Assembly: GCF_001602375.1 (NCBI RefSeq)
Contig: NZ_BCNY01000015.1
Location: forward strand, 310,001-374,000
DNA: 64,000 nucleotides
Source of the DNA: Methanoculleus horonobensis
Lineage (GTDB): Archaea; Halobacteriota; Methanomicrobia; Methanomicrobiales; Methanoculleaceae
Direction of reading: 5' to 3'
The notes under the pieces are model-generated. The model was not told the DNA's origin and made no database searches. It saw nothing but the letters and a program-made list of their open reading frames with translations. Positions 40,628-49,292 of this stretch are shown here, piece after piece. The translations under genes and the position numbers were made by a program. The stretch's first letter is position 1, and every line of letters begins with the position of its first letter.

Positions 40628-42064
40628 TCACCCGAGCGGCGAGAAGAGACGCGAGATCGACTCCTTCACCCGGATGCCGAGGGGGCGCGCCAGGTAGTCT
40701 TCCGGCGTGATCTCGGTCGAGACCGCGAGATCCTCCTCGAACGCCCGCACAAGCTCGGTCCCGACGACCGCGTCGTAGAAGAACGCGTTCGCCTCGAAGT
40801 TCAGCCGGAAACTCCGGACGTCCCAGTTCGCGCTCCCGACCGAACCCGCTTTCCTGTCGACGGTGATCGTCTTCGCGTGGAGGAACCCGTCATCGTAGGT
40901 ATAGGCCCGCACCCCGGCATCCAGCAGGTCGCCGATGAACGAGAGGGTCGCCCAGTATACGAACGGGTGGTCGGGCTTGCAGGGGATCATGATCCGGACG
41001 TCGACCCCGGAGAGCGCTGCGAGCCGCAGGGCGTCGGCAACACTCTCGTCCGGTATAAAGTAAGGCGTCTGGATGTAGATCGACTCCCGGGCGGAGTTGA
41101 TCAGTTTGAGATACCCGTCCTTTATCGGGCTCCACCGGGTATCCGGGCCGCCGGAGACGATCTGGAGAGGCGTCGTGCCGGGAACGTCCTCCTCGGGAAA
41201 GTAGCAGGTCTCGAGGCCCGGATACTCGCCGGTCACGTAGTGCCAGTCGAGAAAGAACCGGAGCTGGAGCATCCGGACGGCTTCTCCCGTGATCCGGACG
41301 GCAGTATCGCGCCAGCGGCCGAGCGGCCCCTTCCCGAGATAATCGTCCCCGATGTTGAACCCGCCGATGAACCCCACCACCCCGTCGATGACGGCGATCT
41401 TTCGGTGATTGCGGTAGTTTATCCGGTAAACCGAGGGGAAGAAGACGCCGATCTTCCCGCCCGCCTCCTCCAGTTCGGAGAAGACCCGCCGCGATCCGCC
41501 CCCGGCCCGGGAGCCCATCGCATCGAAGAGGAGACGAACTTCGATGCCCTCCCGGGCCTTCTCTGCAAGAGCGTGGACAACCGCCCGCCCGAGTTCGTCG
41601 TTGTTGATGACGAAGTACTCCAGGTGGATGCTATGGCGTGCCATGCGGATCGCAGCGAAGAGCGCGGCGAACTTATCCTCACCCCGGGTGTAGACGTCGA
41701 CCCGGTTCCCCTCGGTCAGGTAGGCCCGGTTGTTCCGGAGGAGGAGGAAGATTGCGTCGCGGAACTCCTCCGCCACCGGGGTGGTGAACCGGTGATGGTT
41801 CCCGGCGAGCGCCAGGTGCTGCTCCTCAAAGGTTTCCTGGAGAAAACAGCGGTCCTCGTGCTCCTTGACGACGAACATTCTCTGCCGGGTGTAGTTCTGC
41901 CCGAAGAAGAGATAGAGGGCGAACCCTACGGGGGGCAGCAGGAAGAGAACGACCAGCCAGGCAGTCGTCGCTGTCGGGTTCCTCCGCTCGAAGAAGACTA
42001 TCGTGACGGCAAACACGACATTGAGCGCCAGGATGACCCCTATCGAGAGCAGCAGTTCCACGCG
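40628..42064 (-). CDS. cls: Cardiolipin synthase-like phospholipase D enzyme
   Basis: A 478-residue membrane protein with two N-terminal helices (LLLSIGVILALNVVFAVTIVFF, TAWLVVLFLLPPVGFALYLFF) and two HKD motifs: NYRNHRKIAVIDG and FLHAKTITVD. The order, length and second motif neighbourhood match bacterial-type cardiolipin synthases, which join two phospholipids; in archaea they make archaeal cardiolipin analogues. A TATA-like TGTATATAC near 42110-42122 lies inside the longer frame, so I take GTG 42064 rather than 42139. It is divergent from the second SpoIIAA-like gene. Confidence 0.88.
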   Translation of the reverse strand, partial: RVELLLSIGVILALNVVFAVTIVFFERRNPTATTAWLVVLFLLPPVGFALYLFFGQNYTRQRMFVVKEHEDRCFLQETFEEQHLALAGNHHRFTTPVAEEFRDAIFLLLRNNRAYLTEGNRVDVYTRGEDKFAALFAAIRMARHSIHLEYFVINNDELGRAVVHALAEKAREGIEVRLLFDAMGSRAGGGSRRVFSELEEAGGKIGVFFPSVYRINYRNHRKIAVIDGVVGFIGGFNIGDDYLGKGPLGRWRDTAVRITGEAVRMLQLRFFLDWHYVTGEYPGLETCYFPEEDVPGTTPLQIVSGGPDTRWSPIKDGYLKLINSARESIYIQTPYFIPDESVADALRLAALSGVDVRIMIPCKPDHPFVYWATLSFIGDLLDAGVRAYTYDDGFLHAKTITVDRKAGSVGSANWDVRSFRLNFEANAFFYDAVVGTELVRAFEEDLAVSTEITPEDYLARPLGIRVKESISRLFSPLG

Positions 42065-42187
42065 AGAGACCCCCTGTCGGAACAGGGCGTTCCCGTCTAT
42101 CTCCCCCCAGGAGTATATACATACCCGCCGGGAGATCACCGCCGGTCAGCCATACCTTTTTTTCTTCAGAGGGCTATAGGAGCACCC

Positions 42188-42583
42188 ATGCTTGACCGGA
42201 TGAAGGAAAGTTCGGGAAGTGTTCTCGGGTTCAGGTTCGACGGAAAACTGAGCGAGAGCGATTACGCCACCGTCCTGATCCCTGAACTCGAACGAGCAAT
42301 GGAAGAAAACCGGAACGTCAGACTTCTTTTGAAGATCGAGGGGTTCCGCAGCTGGAGGCCGGGGGAGGGCTGGGAGACCTTCAAGCAGTGGCCGGGCCTC
42401 GAGAAGGTCGATCGGATCGCCGTCGTCGGCGGAGAACGGTGGCGGGAGTGGATGAACCACCTGCCGGGGCTCTTTGTTGGATTTAACGGAGTCGACGTGC
42501 GCTACTTCCCGGAAACCCGTCTCCGGGACGCATGGGGCTGGCTCCGAGAAGGGCTCGTGATAACGACGCCGCGGGCGGCGTGA
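42188..42583 (+). CDS. SpoIIAA-like STAS/SEC14-type protein (copy 2)
   Basis: A 131-residue paralogue of the protein at 39281, with long near-identical segments (KVDRIAVVGGERWREWMNHL, GLFVGFNGVDVRYFPETRL). ATG 42188 follows GGAG. The promoter element ATACCTTTTTTTC lies 35 bases upstream, as for copy 1. It is divergent from the cardiolipin synthase gene; a role with lipids is possible since SEC14-like folds bind them, but this is inference. The next gene follows after 36 bases on the same strand. Confidence 0.82.
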   Translation: MLDRMKESSGSVLGFRFDGKLSESDYATVLIPELERAMEENRNVRLLLKIEGFRSWRPGEGWETFKQWPGLEKVDRIAVVGGERWREWMNHLPGLFVGFNGVDVRYFPETRLRDAWGWLREGLVITTPRAA

Positions 42584-42619
42584 AACGCCTATATACCGTG
42601 GGCTCCAACACAATCGTGT

Positions 42620-43645
42620 ATGCATTGTCCGGTCTGCGGGCACGACTGCGTCACGGACGCCCGCACAATCTTCGCGGAACTTCCGGGCCGTTTCGCCCCG
42701 TGCCCCGACTGCATGGGGCTCGTCTACGACAAGAGGAGTCCCCCCCCTGATATCGATACCGCCGAACCCTGCCCCTCCTGCGGAAAGCGGTTCATCGACG
42801 AGGTCTTCGCCCACATATACCGGGTGATGGCCGCCGAAGGGGATCTCGCCGGAACCGAACCCCTCGCCGCGGCCGGAACGCCGCTCGTCCATCCGGGATT
42901 TGCCATGCGCTCCGCCCCCTACCTCCCGCACGGATCGCTCGTCCTCCTCTCCCGTTCGGTCGGGGAGCGTGCCGCCGCCCGCCTGGTCGCCGAGGTTCCG
43001 GAGGTCCGGGGTGTCGTCAGGACAGGGGCCGGGACACCGGGGATCAGCGATATAGATGCCGAGCCCGCCGTGCATACCCTCCTTGCCGGGTGCGACGTCC
43101 GGGCCGACGTCTTCCGGACCCGTGCGGGGCCTATCGTCGTCTACAAACAGCAGTCCGCCCTGCACGTCGAGTTCCCGCGTGACCGCGACGAGAAGATCCT
43201 CTCGCTCGAGCGCGAGATCGATCGGCACCGCCCCCGGACGTTCGTCGACGCCTGCTCGGGCGCCGGAACCCTCGGCCTCGCCGCCGCCCGGGCGGGAGTT
43301 CCCCGCGTGATTGCAAACGACGCCTGGTTTACCGCGGCCTTCTGGACCGCCTGCAACTTTGGGGTGAACCGGGAGGTTCTCGGTCTTAGCGAGGTGACGA
43401 TGCACCGGTCGTACGACGACCTCCGCCGCCAACCGGTCGCGCGGGATCCGGTCATGGTCGCCAGCGCCTCCGGGGCGCAGGAGATCGAGGTCTACCAGGG
43501 CGACCTGCGGCTGCTTTCGGCCGTCCTCCCGCCCGCGATCGACCTTACCGCCCTCGACCTCTTCGATAAGAACGACGGGCGCAAGGTCGAGGAGATCACC
43601 GGAGCCTGGCGTGCCCGGGTGGGCGGAGCTATTTTTATCCCATAG
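42620..43645 (+). CDS. Class I SAM-dependent methyltransferase with N-terminal zinc ribbons
   Basis: A 341-residue protein. The N-terminus has three CxxC knuckles (CPVCGHDC, CPDC, CPSCGKRF), then a middle domain, and from about residue 205 a methyltransferase-like Rossmann core: TFVDACSGAGTLGLAAARAG and PRVIANDAWFTAAFWTACNF. The DxCxGxGTLG motif resembles RNA methyltransferases of the Trm5/Met-10 type. The substrate is unknown. The TATA box of the SRP RNA gene (43631-43639) lies inside its last codons. Codon use is normal. Confidence 0.78.
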   Translation: MHCPVCGHDCVTDARTIFAELPGRFAPCPDCMGLVYDKRSPPPDIDTAEPCPSCGKRFIDEVFAHIYRVMAAEGDLAGTEPLAAAGTPLVHPGFAMRSAPYLPHGSLVLLSRSVGERAAARLVAEVPEVRGVVRTGAGTPGISDIDAEPAVHTLLAGCDVRADVFRTRAGPIVVYKQQSALHVEFPRDRDEKILSLEREIDRHRPRTFVDACSGAGTLGLAAARAGVPRVIANDAWFTAAFWTACNFGVNREVLGLSEVTMHRSYDDLRRQPVARDPVMVASASGAQEIEVYQGDLRLLSAVLPPAIDLTALDLFDKNDGRKVEEITGAWRARVGGAIFIP

Positions 43646-43659
43646 ACTCCAGTATATAC

Positions 43660-43965
43660 GGGGACTAGCCCGGGTGGCTCGGCGTCACTTGTTACCCGAA
43701 ACCGCCGTCAGCGGGGGGCGAAGTCTGAGGAAGGCCGCAGCGGCCTGCAGGATCCTCTGCGTCCCGACGGAGAAGCCTCGTCCCATGAGGTCGACGGAAA
43801 GGGATCAAAGCCCCGGAGGGGGTGGCGACCTTTTGCCGCGGGTACCGGTTCAGGCCCGGAAGGGAGCAGACTTACCGTGGACGTTCGGCGCCCATGGGGT
43901 CGCGGGGTGGAGGAGGGATGCTGCGGTGAATGCTTGTGCGCACGGTCGACCGAGGACGTGTCCCC
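43660..43965 (+). ncRNA. ffs: Signal recognition particle RNA (7S RNA)
   Basis: About 306 bases. GGGGAC at the 5' end (43660-43665) pairs with GTCCCC at the 3' end (43960-43965), forming helix 1. The Alu region has GTGGCTCGGCGTCAC and TTACCCGAAACC. The S domain shows the conserved SRP54-binding helix 8, GGTTCAGGCCCGGAAGGGAGC. A TATA box ATTTTTATC at 43631-43639 is 25 bases before the 5' end. The RNA forms the core of the archaeal targeting particle with SRP19 and SRP54. The ends are estimated from pairing. Confidence 0.92.
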
Positions 43966-43978
43966 AACGGCGATCTTC

Positions 43979-44932
43979 ATGGCAAAAGTAACGATTCTTG
44001 GGGCTACAGGGAACGTCGGCGTATTTGCGGCCCACACCATATCCGAGATCCCCTACGTCAGCGACATGCTGCTCGTCGGGAGACCCGGACGCGAAGATTT
44101 TCTCGCGGGCTGCTGCCGTGACCTATCCGACTCGTTCGCTGCACGAGGCACCGATGTCCGCCTCTCATACAGCACGAGCATTCTCGACGCGAAAGACTCG
44201 GACGTCATCATCTGCACCGCAGGAGTGCCCCGCCGTCCGGGACAGGACAGAAACGACCTCGCTTTCGAGAACGCAAAGATCATTGCCGAGACCGCCGAGA
44301 CGATCGGCCGAACATCGCCCGACGCCATTCTCTTTCTCGTGACAAATCCCGTCGACGTCATGACAGCCGTCGCCCTGAAATACTCGGGGTTCCAGCCGAG
44401 ACAGATCTTCGGCCTCGGAACGCATCTCGACTCGATGCGCTTGAAATCCCTGATCGCGCACTACTTCCGGGTTCACGTCAGCGAGGTGCACACCCGTATC
44501 ATCGGCGAGCACGGCGACAGCATGGTTCCGCTCTGGTCGGCGACGACGATCGGCGGCATCCGGATCACGAATCTGCCCACCTTCTCGGGACTGCCCACGC
44601 AGGAGATGATCGAGACGGTCAGAACGAGCGGCGAGGCGATCATCAGGGATAAGGGATCCACCGTCTACGGGCCGGGAGAGGCAATTGCGACGCTTGTAAG
44701 AACGATCCTCGGTGACGAGAACCGTGTCCTCACCGTCTCGAGTTACATCAAGAGCGAGATCCACGGGATCGGCGATGTCTGCATCGGAGTACCCGCCCGC
44801 ATAAACCGCGACGGCGTCTTTCCGGTTCCGCTCAGCCTCGAAGAGGACGAAGTCGCCGGGTTCCGCGAGTCGGTCAAGAAGATCCGCAAGGTCACTGCCG
44901 ACGTGATGGAACGGCTCGAAGAGGCCCGTTAA
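43979..44932 (+). CDS. mdh: Malate dehydrogenase (LDH/MDH family)
   Basis: A 317-residue dehydrogenase. Nucleotide fold: MAKVTILGATGNVGVFAAHT. Active-site residues: Arg in AGVPRRPGQDRNDL, Asn in VTNPVDVM, Arg in DSMRLKSLIA and His in IGEHGDSMVPLWS. The Arg triplet after AGVP is typical for malate rather than lactate. It interconverts malate and oxaloacetate in the archaeal partial citrate cycle. ATG 43979 lies 13 bases after the SRP RNA 3' end; earlier starts would overlap that RNA. Confidence 0.92.
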   Translation: MAKVTILGATGNVGVFAAHTISEIPYVSDMLLVGRPGREDFLAGCCRDLSDSFAARGTDVRLSYSTSILDAKDSDVIICTAGVPRRPGQDRNDLAFENAKIIAETAETIGRTSPDAILFLVTNPVDVMTAVALKYSGFQPRQIFGLGTHLDSMRLKSLIAHYFRVHVSEVHTRIIGEHGDSMVPLWSATTIGGIRITNLPTFSGLPTQEMIETVRTSGEAIIRDKGSTVYGPGEAIATLVRTILGDENRVLTVSSYIKSEIHGIGDVCIGVPARINRDGVFPVPLSLEEDEVAGFRESVKKIRKVTADVMERLEEAR

Positions 44933-44957
44933 CAAAAGTGGGTGTCGAGAGTCCCAC

Positions 44958-45212
44958 TCATACAAGAGTGGATTCGACAATCTCGGCGCTTGCGACGCCT
45001 TCTATCTTCTGGAGCGCTGCTTCGACCTTGTCGGGAGCCCCGGCGCTGTCGGGGACGACCACGGCGGCTTTCAACGCCACGAGACCGAAGCCGATCGGCT
45101 CTTCCTGAATATCATCGACCGGGACGGCCGCCCGGACCGCCGCTTTGAGCGCTTCACGGTCGACATCCGGGGATTCCGGCATTATCTTTACGATTAGGGC
45201 TACGTTCCCCAT
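44958..45212 (-). CDS. ef1b: Elongation factor 1-beta (aEF1B)
   Basis: An 84-residue guanine-nucleotide exchange factor for elongation factor 1-alpha. Family pattern: MGNVALIVKIMPESPDVDRE, then LKAAVRAAVPVDDIQEEPIGFGLVALKAAVVVPD and GVASAEIVESTLV. Start ATG 45212 matches the usual length of archaeal aEF1B. It lies 2 bases after the stop of the zinc-ribbon gene, so both are one transcript. It converges with mdh over about 25 bases. Confidence 0.92.
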   Translation of the reverse strand: MGNVALIVKIMPESPDVDREALKAAVRAAVPVDDIQEEPIGFGLVALKAAVVVPDSAGAPDKVEAALQKIEGVASAEIVESTLV

Positions 45213-45214
45213 GA

Positions 45215-45379
45215 TTATGGCCCCTGGAACCCGCACTTCGGGCACGTATATCCTATACTCTGCTCCCTGCACCGGTAGCACCGGTTGATCTCTTGCGCAC
45301 ACACCGGGCATGCGAACCAGGTGGAGCCTTCCTCGGCCAGTGTGGCGTTGCAGGAAGTACATCGGTCTCTCGCTGTCAT
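45215..45379 (-). CDS. HVO_2753-family zinc-ribbon protein (54 aa)
   Basis: A 54-residue protein with four CxxC knuckles: RCTSCNATL, ACPVCAQEI, RCYRCREQ and TCPKCGFQGP. ATG 45379 starts MTARDRCTSC. This small two-zinc protein is found in most archaea and commonly sits directly upstream of the aEF1B gene, as here (2 bases apart). In haloarchaea the homologue affects swarming and biofilm. Its molecular role is unknown. Confidence 0.88.
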   Translation of the reverse strand: MTARDRCTSCNATLAEEGSTWFACPVCAQEINRCYRCREQSIGYTCPKCGFQGP

Positions 45380-45424
45380 CGTTGCTTCCTCGAATGTTAA
45401 CCTATCATATCGCTGCCGCAGCAA

Positions 45425-46027
45425 TTAAAATCTCGGATCGACGAGAGTCCCGATGACCGGCTCGTCACGAAGCGCACTGCGGACGCGGTCGCCGTGCCTG
45501 CCGTTGATCACCCGCGCCGTGAGGTTGTGATCGAAGACGAATCGGATGAACGCGGGATCGACCTCATCGGAAGTGAGCGTGGGATCCTCGATGCGCGCGA
45601 GGAGCTTCTTGCGGTGACGGATGCCGTCGACCGACTTGAGGAGAAGGAGATCGGCCGAGAGTTCGCGAGCGGCCCACGCAGCGATGGTGTCTGAGGTGAC
45701 GTTCCAGGAGTGGGGCAGGGGATCGATCTCACGGAGAGCGCAGTAGGGGAGGAGAACCGCCACTTCCGAAGGAAGCGCGACGGCAGAGGTTGCCGGGATG
45801 CCGTGCGAGGCGATATACCACCCAAACTGCTCCATACCGGCGATCGCCATCCAGTGAGCGGCGTCCTCGGAGACGTCGAGCCGCCGGACGAGGTCGGCGA
45901 ACTTCCCGCCGCCGGGCACGATCAGCACCGGGCGTCCGGCCTCCCTGAAGAGGTCGAGCAGGGGGACGACCCGGTCAAAGAGGCTCCCGCCGACCTTGAC
46001 GACCAGCGGGGATGCGAGCGAAGTCAT
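45425..46027 (-). CDS. mfnE: Amino acid kinase-family protein, MfnE-type (methanofuran synthesis)
   Basis: A 200-residue kinase of the aspartokinase superfamily: LVVKVGGSLFD, IVPGGGKFADLVRRL, GMEQFGWYI, SWNVTSDTIAAW and DLLLLKSVDGI. The small size and these motifs match MfnE, which phosphorylates [5-(aminomethyl)furan-3-yl]methyl phosphate in methanofuran biosynthesis. That assignment rests on the family pattern. The start ATG 46027 is at MTSLASPLVVKVGGS. It is transcribed before the zinc-ribbon/aEF1B pair on the minus strand. Confidence 0.78.
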   Translation of the reverse strand: MTSLASPLVVKVGGSLFDRVVPLLDLFREAGRPVLIVPGGGKFADLVRRLDVSEDAAHWMAIAGMEQFGWYIASHGIPATSAVALPSEVAVLLPYCALREIDPLPHSWNVTSDTIAAWAARELSADLLLLKSVDGIRHRKKLLARIEDPTLTSDEVDPAFIRFVFDHNLTARVINGRHGDRVRSALRDEPVIGTLVDPRF

Positions 46028-46067
46028 ATCGTTTCGCTATTAAACCGGAGATGACATAACCCTGCGT

Positions 46068-47744
46068 ATGCACCGGATCGCCGCCGCTGTCCTGCTCCTC
46101 TGCCTCCTTGCCGGCGCGGCCGCCGGTATTCAGATCGTCGAGTTCTGCCCGGACTCCTACCTCTCCGGCGACCCCGACGAGTACCTGGTGCTCGAGGGGA
46201 CGGGGCTCCTCGACGGCTACGCCCTCTCGGACGGCGAAGGCGGCTACCGGTTCCCGCCCGGAACGCGGATAGACGGACGGCTGACGGTCGCGAGGAGCGG
46301 GGCCGCGTTCGAGCGGTCGCATGGCTACCTCCCCGACTTCGAGATCGAGGAGCGGACGTCGGCCGTGCCGGACGTGAGCCCGAACGGAAACCTCCTGATG
46401 GCAAACCGGGCAGACGAACTCCTCCTCTACCGGGGAACAACCCTTGTCCAGCAGATCGCCTGGCCCGGCGACGTCTGTGCCCGGGAAGGGCAGATCCACT
46501 ACTTCGAGGACGGTGTCTGGGACCCGCGCCCGCTCTTTATCGGCCAGTCACGCCTTAAGCCCCAAACATTCGAGGACGTCGCGGTGACCGCGTTTGCCGC
46601 CCCGGACTGCTCCTACGAGGTCTTCTCGGCAGCCGTCGCGGGGGCACAGCGCGAGATCCTGGTGAATGTCTACGAGTTCACCGACGAAAAGATGGCGAGC
46701 GACCTCATCTCCGCCCTTGAGAGAGGGGTTGCCGTGACCGTCCTCCTCGAAGGCGGGCCGGTGGGCGGTCTCTCGCCGGAGGGGCGCGCGGTCGCGGGCG
46801 CCCTCAACCGGAGCGGCATCCCGGTTCTCTCGATGACGACGACGGATGCCGCCCACGCGAAGTACCGCTACGACCACGCCAAGTATCTCGTCATCGACGG
46901 AAGCACCGTCCTCGTCGGGAGCGAGAACTTCAAGCCCGGCGGCTACCCGGCGCCGGGGCTGCAGGGCAACCGCGGGTGGGGCGTCCTCCTCGAGGACCTA
47001 GAACTCGCGGCCTACTTCCGGGAGGTCTTCCTCTTCGATGCGGCGGGCGGCGACATCGTCCCGCTCGGGGGCACGGCGACCGAGCTCTACACGCCCTGGG
47101 CGCCCGACTACGAGGTCGAGTTCGTCCCCTGCCGCGCGGAGGGGGCGCGGGTGACCCCGGTCGTATCCCCGGATACGAGCAGCCTCATCCTCGAACTGAT
47201 CGAGGGGGCGGAGACGAGCATCGCGATCGAGCAGGCCTACATCACGAACGAGACGGCCTGTGACTTCAACCCTTACCTCGCGGCCGCGATCGACGCTTCC
47301 CGGCGGGGCGTCGCGGTCCGGGTGCTCCTTGACTCCGCCTGGTTCAACACCGAGGGCGACGCGGACAACGACGAGATGGTCGAGAACATCAACCGGATTG
47401 CCGCGGCCGAAGGGCTGCCGCTCGAGGCACGGCTCGCCGACCTCGAAGCGAATAACCTCGACAAGATCCACAACAAGGGCGTCATCGTCGACGGCCATAC
47501 GGTGCTCGTCAGCAGCATCAACTGGAACGCCAACTCACCGGCGTTCAACCGGGAGGTGGGCGTGATCGTCGAGCACCCGGAGATCGGCGCGTACTACGCC
47601 GCCGTCTTCGAAGACGACTGGGATGCTTCGGACAGGAGTAACGCGAACGGCGCTCCGGGGCCCGACCGGATCAAAACAGCAGCGGCGGCATGCATACTCA
47701 TCGCGCTGACGGGGCTCTACCTCTACCGGCGGCGGCGCACCTGA
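46068..47744 (+). CDS. Secreted membrane-anchored phospholipase D-like protein with lamin-tail domain
   Basis: A 558-residue exported protein: signal peptide (AAAVLLLCLLAGAAAG), a lamin-tail-like domain (IQIVEFCPDSYLSGDPDEYLVLE, up to about residue 120), two phospholipase D repeats with HKD motifs YDHAKYLVIDG and KIHNKGVIVDG, and a C-terminal helix (AAAACILIALTGLYLY) plus RRRR stop-transfer. The active domain faces outside. PLD enzymes cleave phosphodiesters in lipids or nucleic acids, and the lamin-tail module often accompanies extracellular nucleases. It is divergent from mfnE. Confidence 0.82.
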   Translation: MHRIAAAVLLLCLLAGAAAGIQIVEFCPDSYLSGDPDEYLVLEGTGLLDGYALSDGEGGYRFPPGTRIDGRLTVARSGAAFERSHGYLPDFEIEERTSAVPDVSPNGNLLMANRADELLLYRGTTLVQQIAWPGDVCAREGQIHYFEDGVWDPRPLFIGQSRLKPQTFEDVAVTAFAAPDCSYEVFSAAVAGAQREILVNVYEFTDEKMASDLISALERGVAVTVLLEGGPVGGLSPEGRAVAGALNRSGIPVLSMTTTDAAHAKYRYDHAKYLVIDGSTVLVGSENFKPGGYPAPGLQGNRGWGVLLEDLELAAYFREVFLFDAAGGDIVPLGGTATELYTPWAPDYEVEFVPCRAEGARVTPVVSPDTSSLILELIEGAETSIAIEQAYITNETACDFNPYLAAAIDASRRGVAVRVLLDSAWFNTEGDADNDEMVENINRIAAAEGLPLEARLADLEANNLDKIHNKGVIVDGHTVLVSSINWNANSPAFNREVGVIVEHPEIGAYYAAVFEDDWDASDRSNANGAPGPDRIKTAAAACILIALTGLYLYRRRRT

Positions 47745-47748
47745 TACG

Positions 47749-48066
47749 TCACCGTTTGCCGACGATATCGGCGGAACGGCAGACATCGCAGATGGTGATC
47801 GTTCCCTCGCCCGAGGCGACGGCGGAGACCCACCGTTCAATGACCGATTCAAGGGTGTCGGGGAGATCTTCCCGGGTAAATCCACGCTTCCGGCTCATGT
47901 ACTGGGATACCGCGGCCCTGCTGATTCCGAGGCGCTTTGAGGCCTCGCTCTGGCTGATCCCGCGCTCGTTCACCAGGCGGTAGACCATCTCGGCACGCAT
48001 CTGCGGAAGCAGCTGCCGGACGAGGATGTCGCATCGCATGATGTCGCAGGAAGACGGCTCGGTCAT
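47749..48066 (-). CDS. Helix-turn-helix (XRE-like) regulator with cysteine pairs
   Basis: A 105-residue DNA-binding protein: CDIMRCDILVRQLLPQM, then the HTH ISQSEASKRLGISRAAVSQY, MSRKRGFTRED and a C-terminal CDVC in TITICDVCRSADIVGK. Similar archaeal COG2522-type regulators use cysteines, perhaps for an iron-sulfur cluster or zinc. The target is unknown. It overlaps the upstream winged-helix gene by 4 bases (ATGA), so the two are one operon. Confidence 0.78.
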   Translation of the reverse strand: MTEPSSCDIMRCDILVRQLLPQMRAEMVYRLVNERGISQSEASKRLGISRAAVSQYMSRKRGFTREDLPDTLESVIERWVSAVASGEGTITICDVCRSADIVGKR

Positions 48067-48296
48067 TGCGCAGACACCATCTGGGAGTCTTTGTACTCGT
48101 AGAGGATCTGCCGTGCATCCCTGAAGTTGAACTTCTCCACGATCATATCGTTGTCTTTGAGTCGCTTTAAAGCATACCGGACGGTGCGGGGGGCAAGGCT
48201 GCTGAGGCGGACGAGCTCCTTGTGGGTCAGAGAACCCCCGTCCTCGAGCAGGAGGAGGATCTTTCTCGATGAAGGGGGGAGGTTCACATCATCCAT
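48063..48296 (-). CDS. Small winged-helix regulator (MarR/ArsR-like)
   Basis: A 77-residue protein with a winged helix-turn-helix: PPSSRKILLLLEDGGSLTHKE, LVRLSSLAPRTVRYALKRLKD, NDMIVEKFNFRDARQILYEY. It starts at ATG 48296, 72 bases from the divergent OB-fold gene, so it may control both itself and that gene. The paired XRE-like gene follows with a 4-base overlap. Effector unknown. Confidence 0.78.
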   Translation of the reverse strand: MDDVNLPPSSRKILLLLEDGGSLTHKELVRLSSLAPRTVRYALKRLKDNDMIVEKFNFRDARQILYEYKDSQMVSAQ

Positions 48297-48367
48297 AGAG
48301 GATAGTTAACGCTGTTAACATATCAAACTGACGGAAGTTATTAGCCCGGACGTCGATAGGGTTTACC

Positions 48368-48733
48368 ATGCTGGAACGGCAGGAGAAAACGGCACTTGCC
48401 GTCCTCGTATGCGTCGTCGGTATCGTGCTTTTAGTGCATATCCTCTTTAACGCTGTCGGCCGGCCGCTGGTGGCGGAACCCTACTCGCCGGAGGTTCCGG
48501 ACGGGACGCTGGTTCTCCTCGAGGGAAGCATCGAAGGGATCACAGAGACCTCAAGCGGCGGGCACCTGATCCTCACCGTCAACGGCACCGCGGTCTTCCT
48601 GCCGGAAAACGTGGCTGCCGGGCTCGAACTGCACCAGAACGAGAACATAACACTATACGGGGTCGTTCAGACCTATCGAGGGAAACGGGAAGTGGTGGTA
48701 GCCTCTTCCGGGGATATCCAGGTCCTGAAATGA
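48368..48733 (+). CDS. Membrane-anchored OB-fold protein (121 aa)
   Basis: A 121-residue protein with an N-terminal helix (ALAVLVCVVGIVLLVHILF) and a soluble beta-barrel-like domain resembling an OB fold: GTLVLLEGSIEGITETSSGGH, LTVNGTAVFLPENVAAG and TLYGVVQTYRGKREVVVASSG. The strand pattern 'xVxGxVxxxxxxxGxxxxTVxxxxxIFxP' is typical of OB-fold nucleic-acid-binding proteins seen in methanogen exported proteins. It is divergent from two small regulators. Function unknown. Confidence 0.65.
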   Translation: MLERQEKTALAVLVCVVGIVLLVHILFNAVGRPLVAEPYSPEVPDGTLVLLEGSIEGITETSSGGHLILTVNGTAVFLPENVAAGLELHQNENITLYGVVQTYRGKREVVVASSGDIQVLK

Positions 48734-48734
48734 A

Positions 48735-48950
48735 CTACTTCGTCTTCGTATAGAAGATATCGGCGTCGTCGCCATCTCCGAAGAGGGGCTGCCCCCGCCG
48801 GGACTTCCCGCGGCTCTCTTCCTTCTTCGCGGTCTCCCGTTCGGGTTCCCGGCCGGCGGGGGCCGGGGTCTCGTCGGGCTTCTTCTTCCGTCCTCCCTCC
48901 ACGCCGGAACCGGAAGGGAGGTCTCCGTCGTTGATCCGCACGCTCGGCAT
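48735..48950 (-). CDS. Small charged hypothetical protein (71 aa)
   Basis: A 71-residue, mostly disordered protein rich in Lys, Glu, Pro and Gly (GRKKKPDETPAPAGREPERE) with an acidic end (PLFGDGDDADIFYTKTK). The start MPSVRINDGD and the ordered C-terminus look genuine, and the gene ends 1 base from the OB-fold stop. I do not recognise a family. It may be an artefact of codon bias, so confidence is modest. Confidence 0.4.
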   Translation of the reverse strand: MPSVRINDGDLPSGSGVEGGRKKKPDETPAPAGREPERETAKKEESRGKSRRGQPLFGDGDDADIFYTKTK

Positions 48951-49292
48951 ACAGGATAATCACCCTGCCCGGTATATGACACCTCTGGATCACCCGGCGG
49001 CCATGTGCGGTTTTCCCGGTATAACGCGCTTCATCTCCGCCTCCGACAGGGTCCGAACACCGGGAGGGAAGGGGAAACGAGATAAGATCGGTTTTCACCC
49101 CACGGCGGGCCGCCGCGCGGATATCGCACGGCAAAACTGCCCGGAAAGAATTTTCCCTTCCGGGAGAGATACTCAACCATCGCGAGAACAACAGTAATTC
49201 GGACCGAACGGGGCGGCGAGCCGGGATGGAGCAGCACGGAGGATTATCCGCTCTCCGCGGTCCCGGACGAGGCGCGGCGTGGATTCTGGCCG

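Noticed and set aside
43652-43658. GTATATA next to the SRP RNA 5' end
   Set aside because: It is too close (under 10 bases) to the 5' end to be its TATA box; ATTTTTATC at 43631 has the right spacing.
43611-43991. Plus-strand frame across the SRP RNA
   Set aside because: The region folds as SRP RNA with helix 1 and helix 8 motifs; the frame is accidental.
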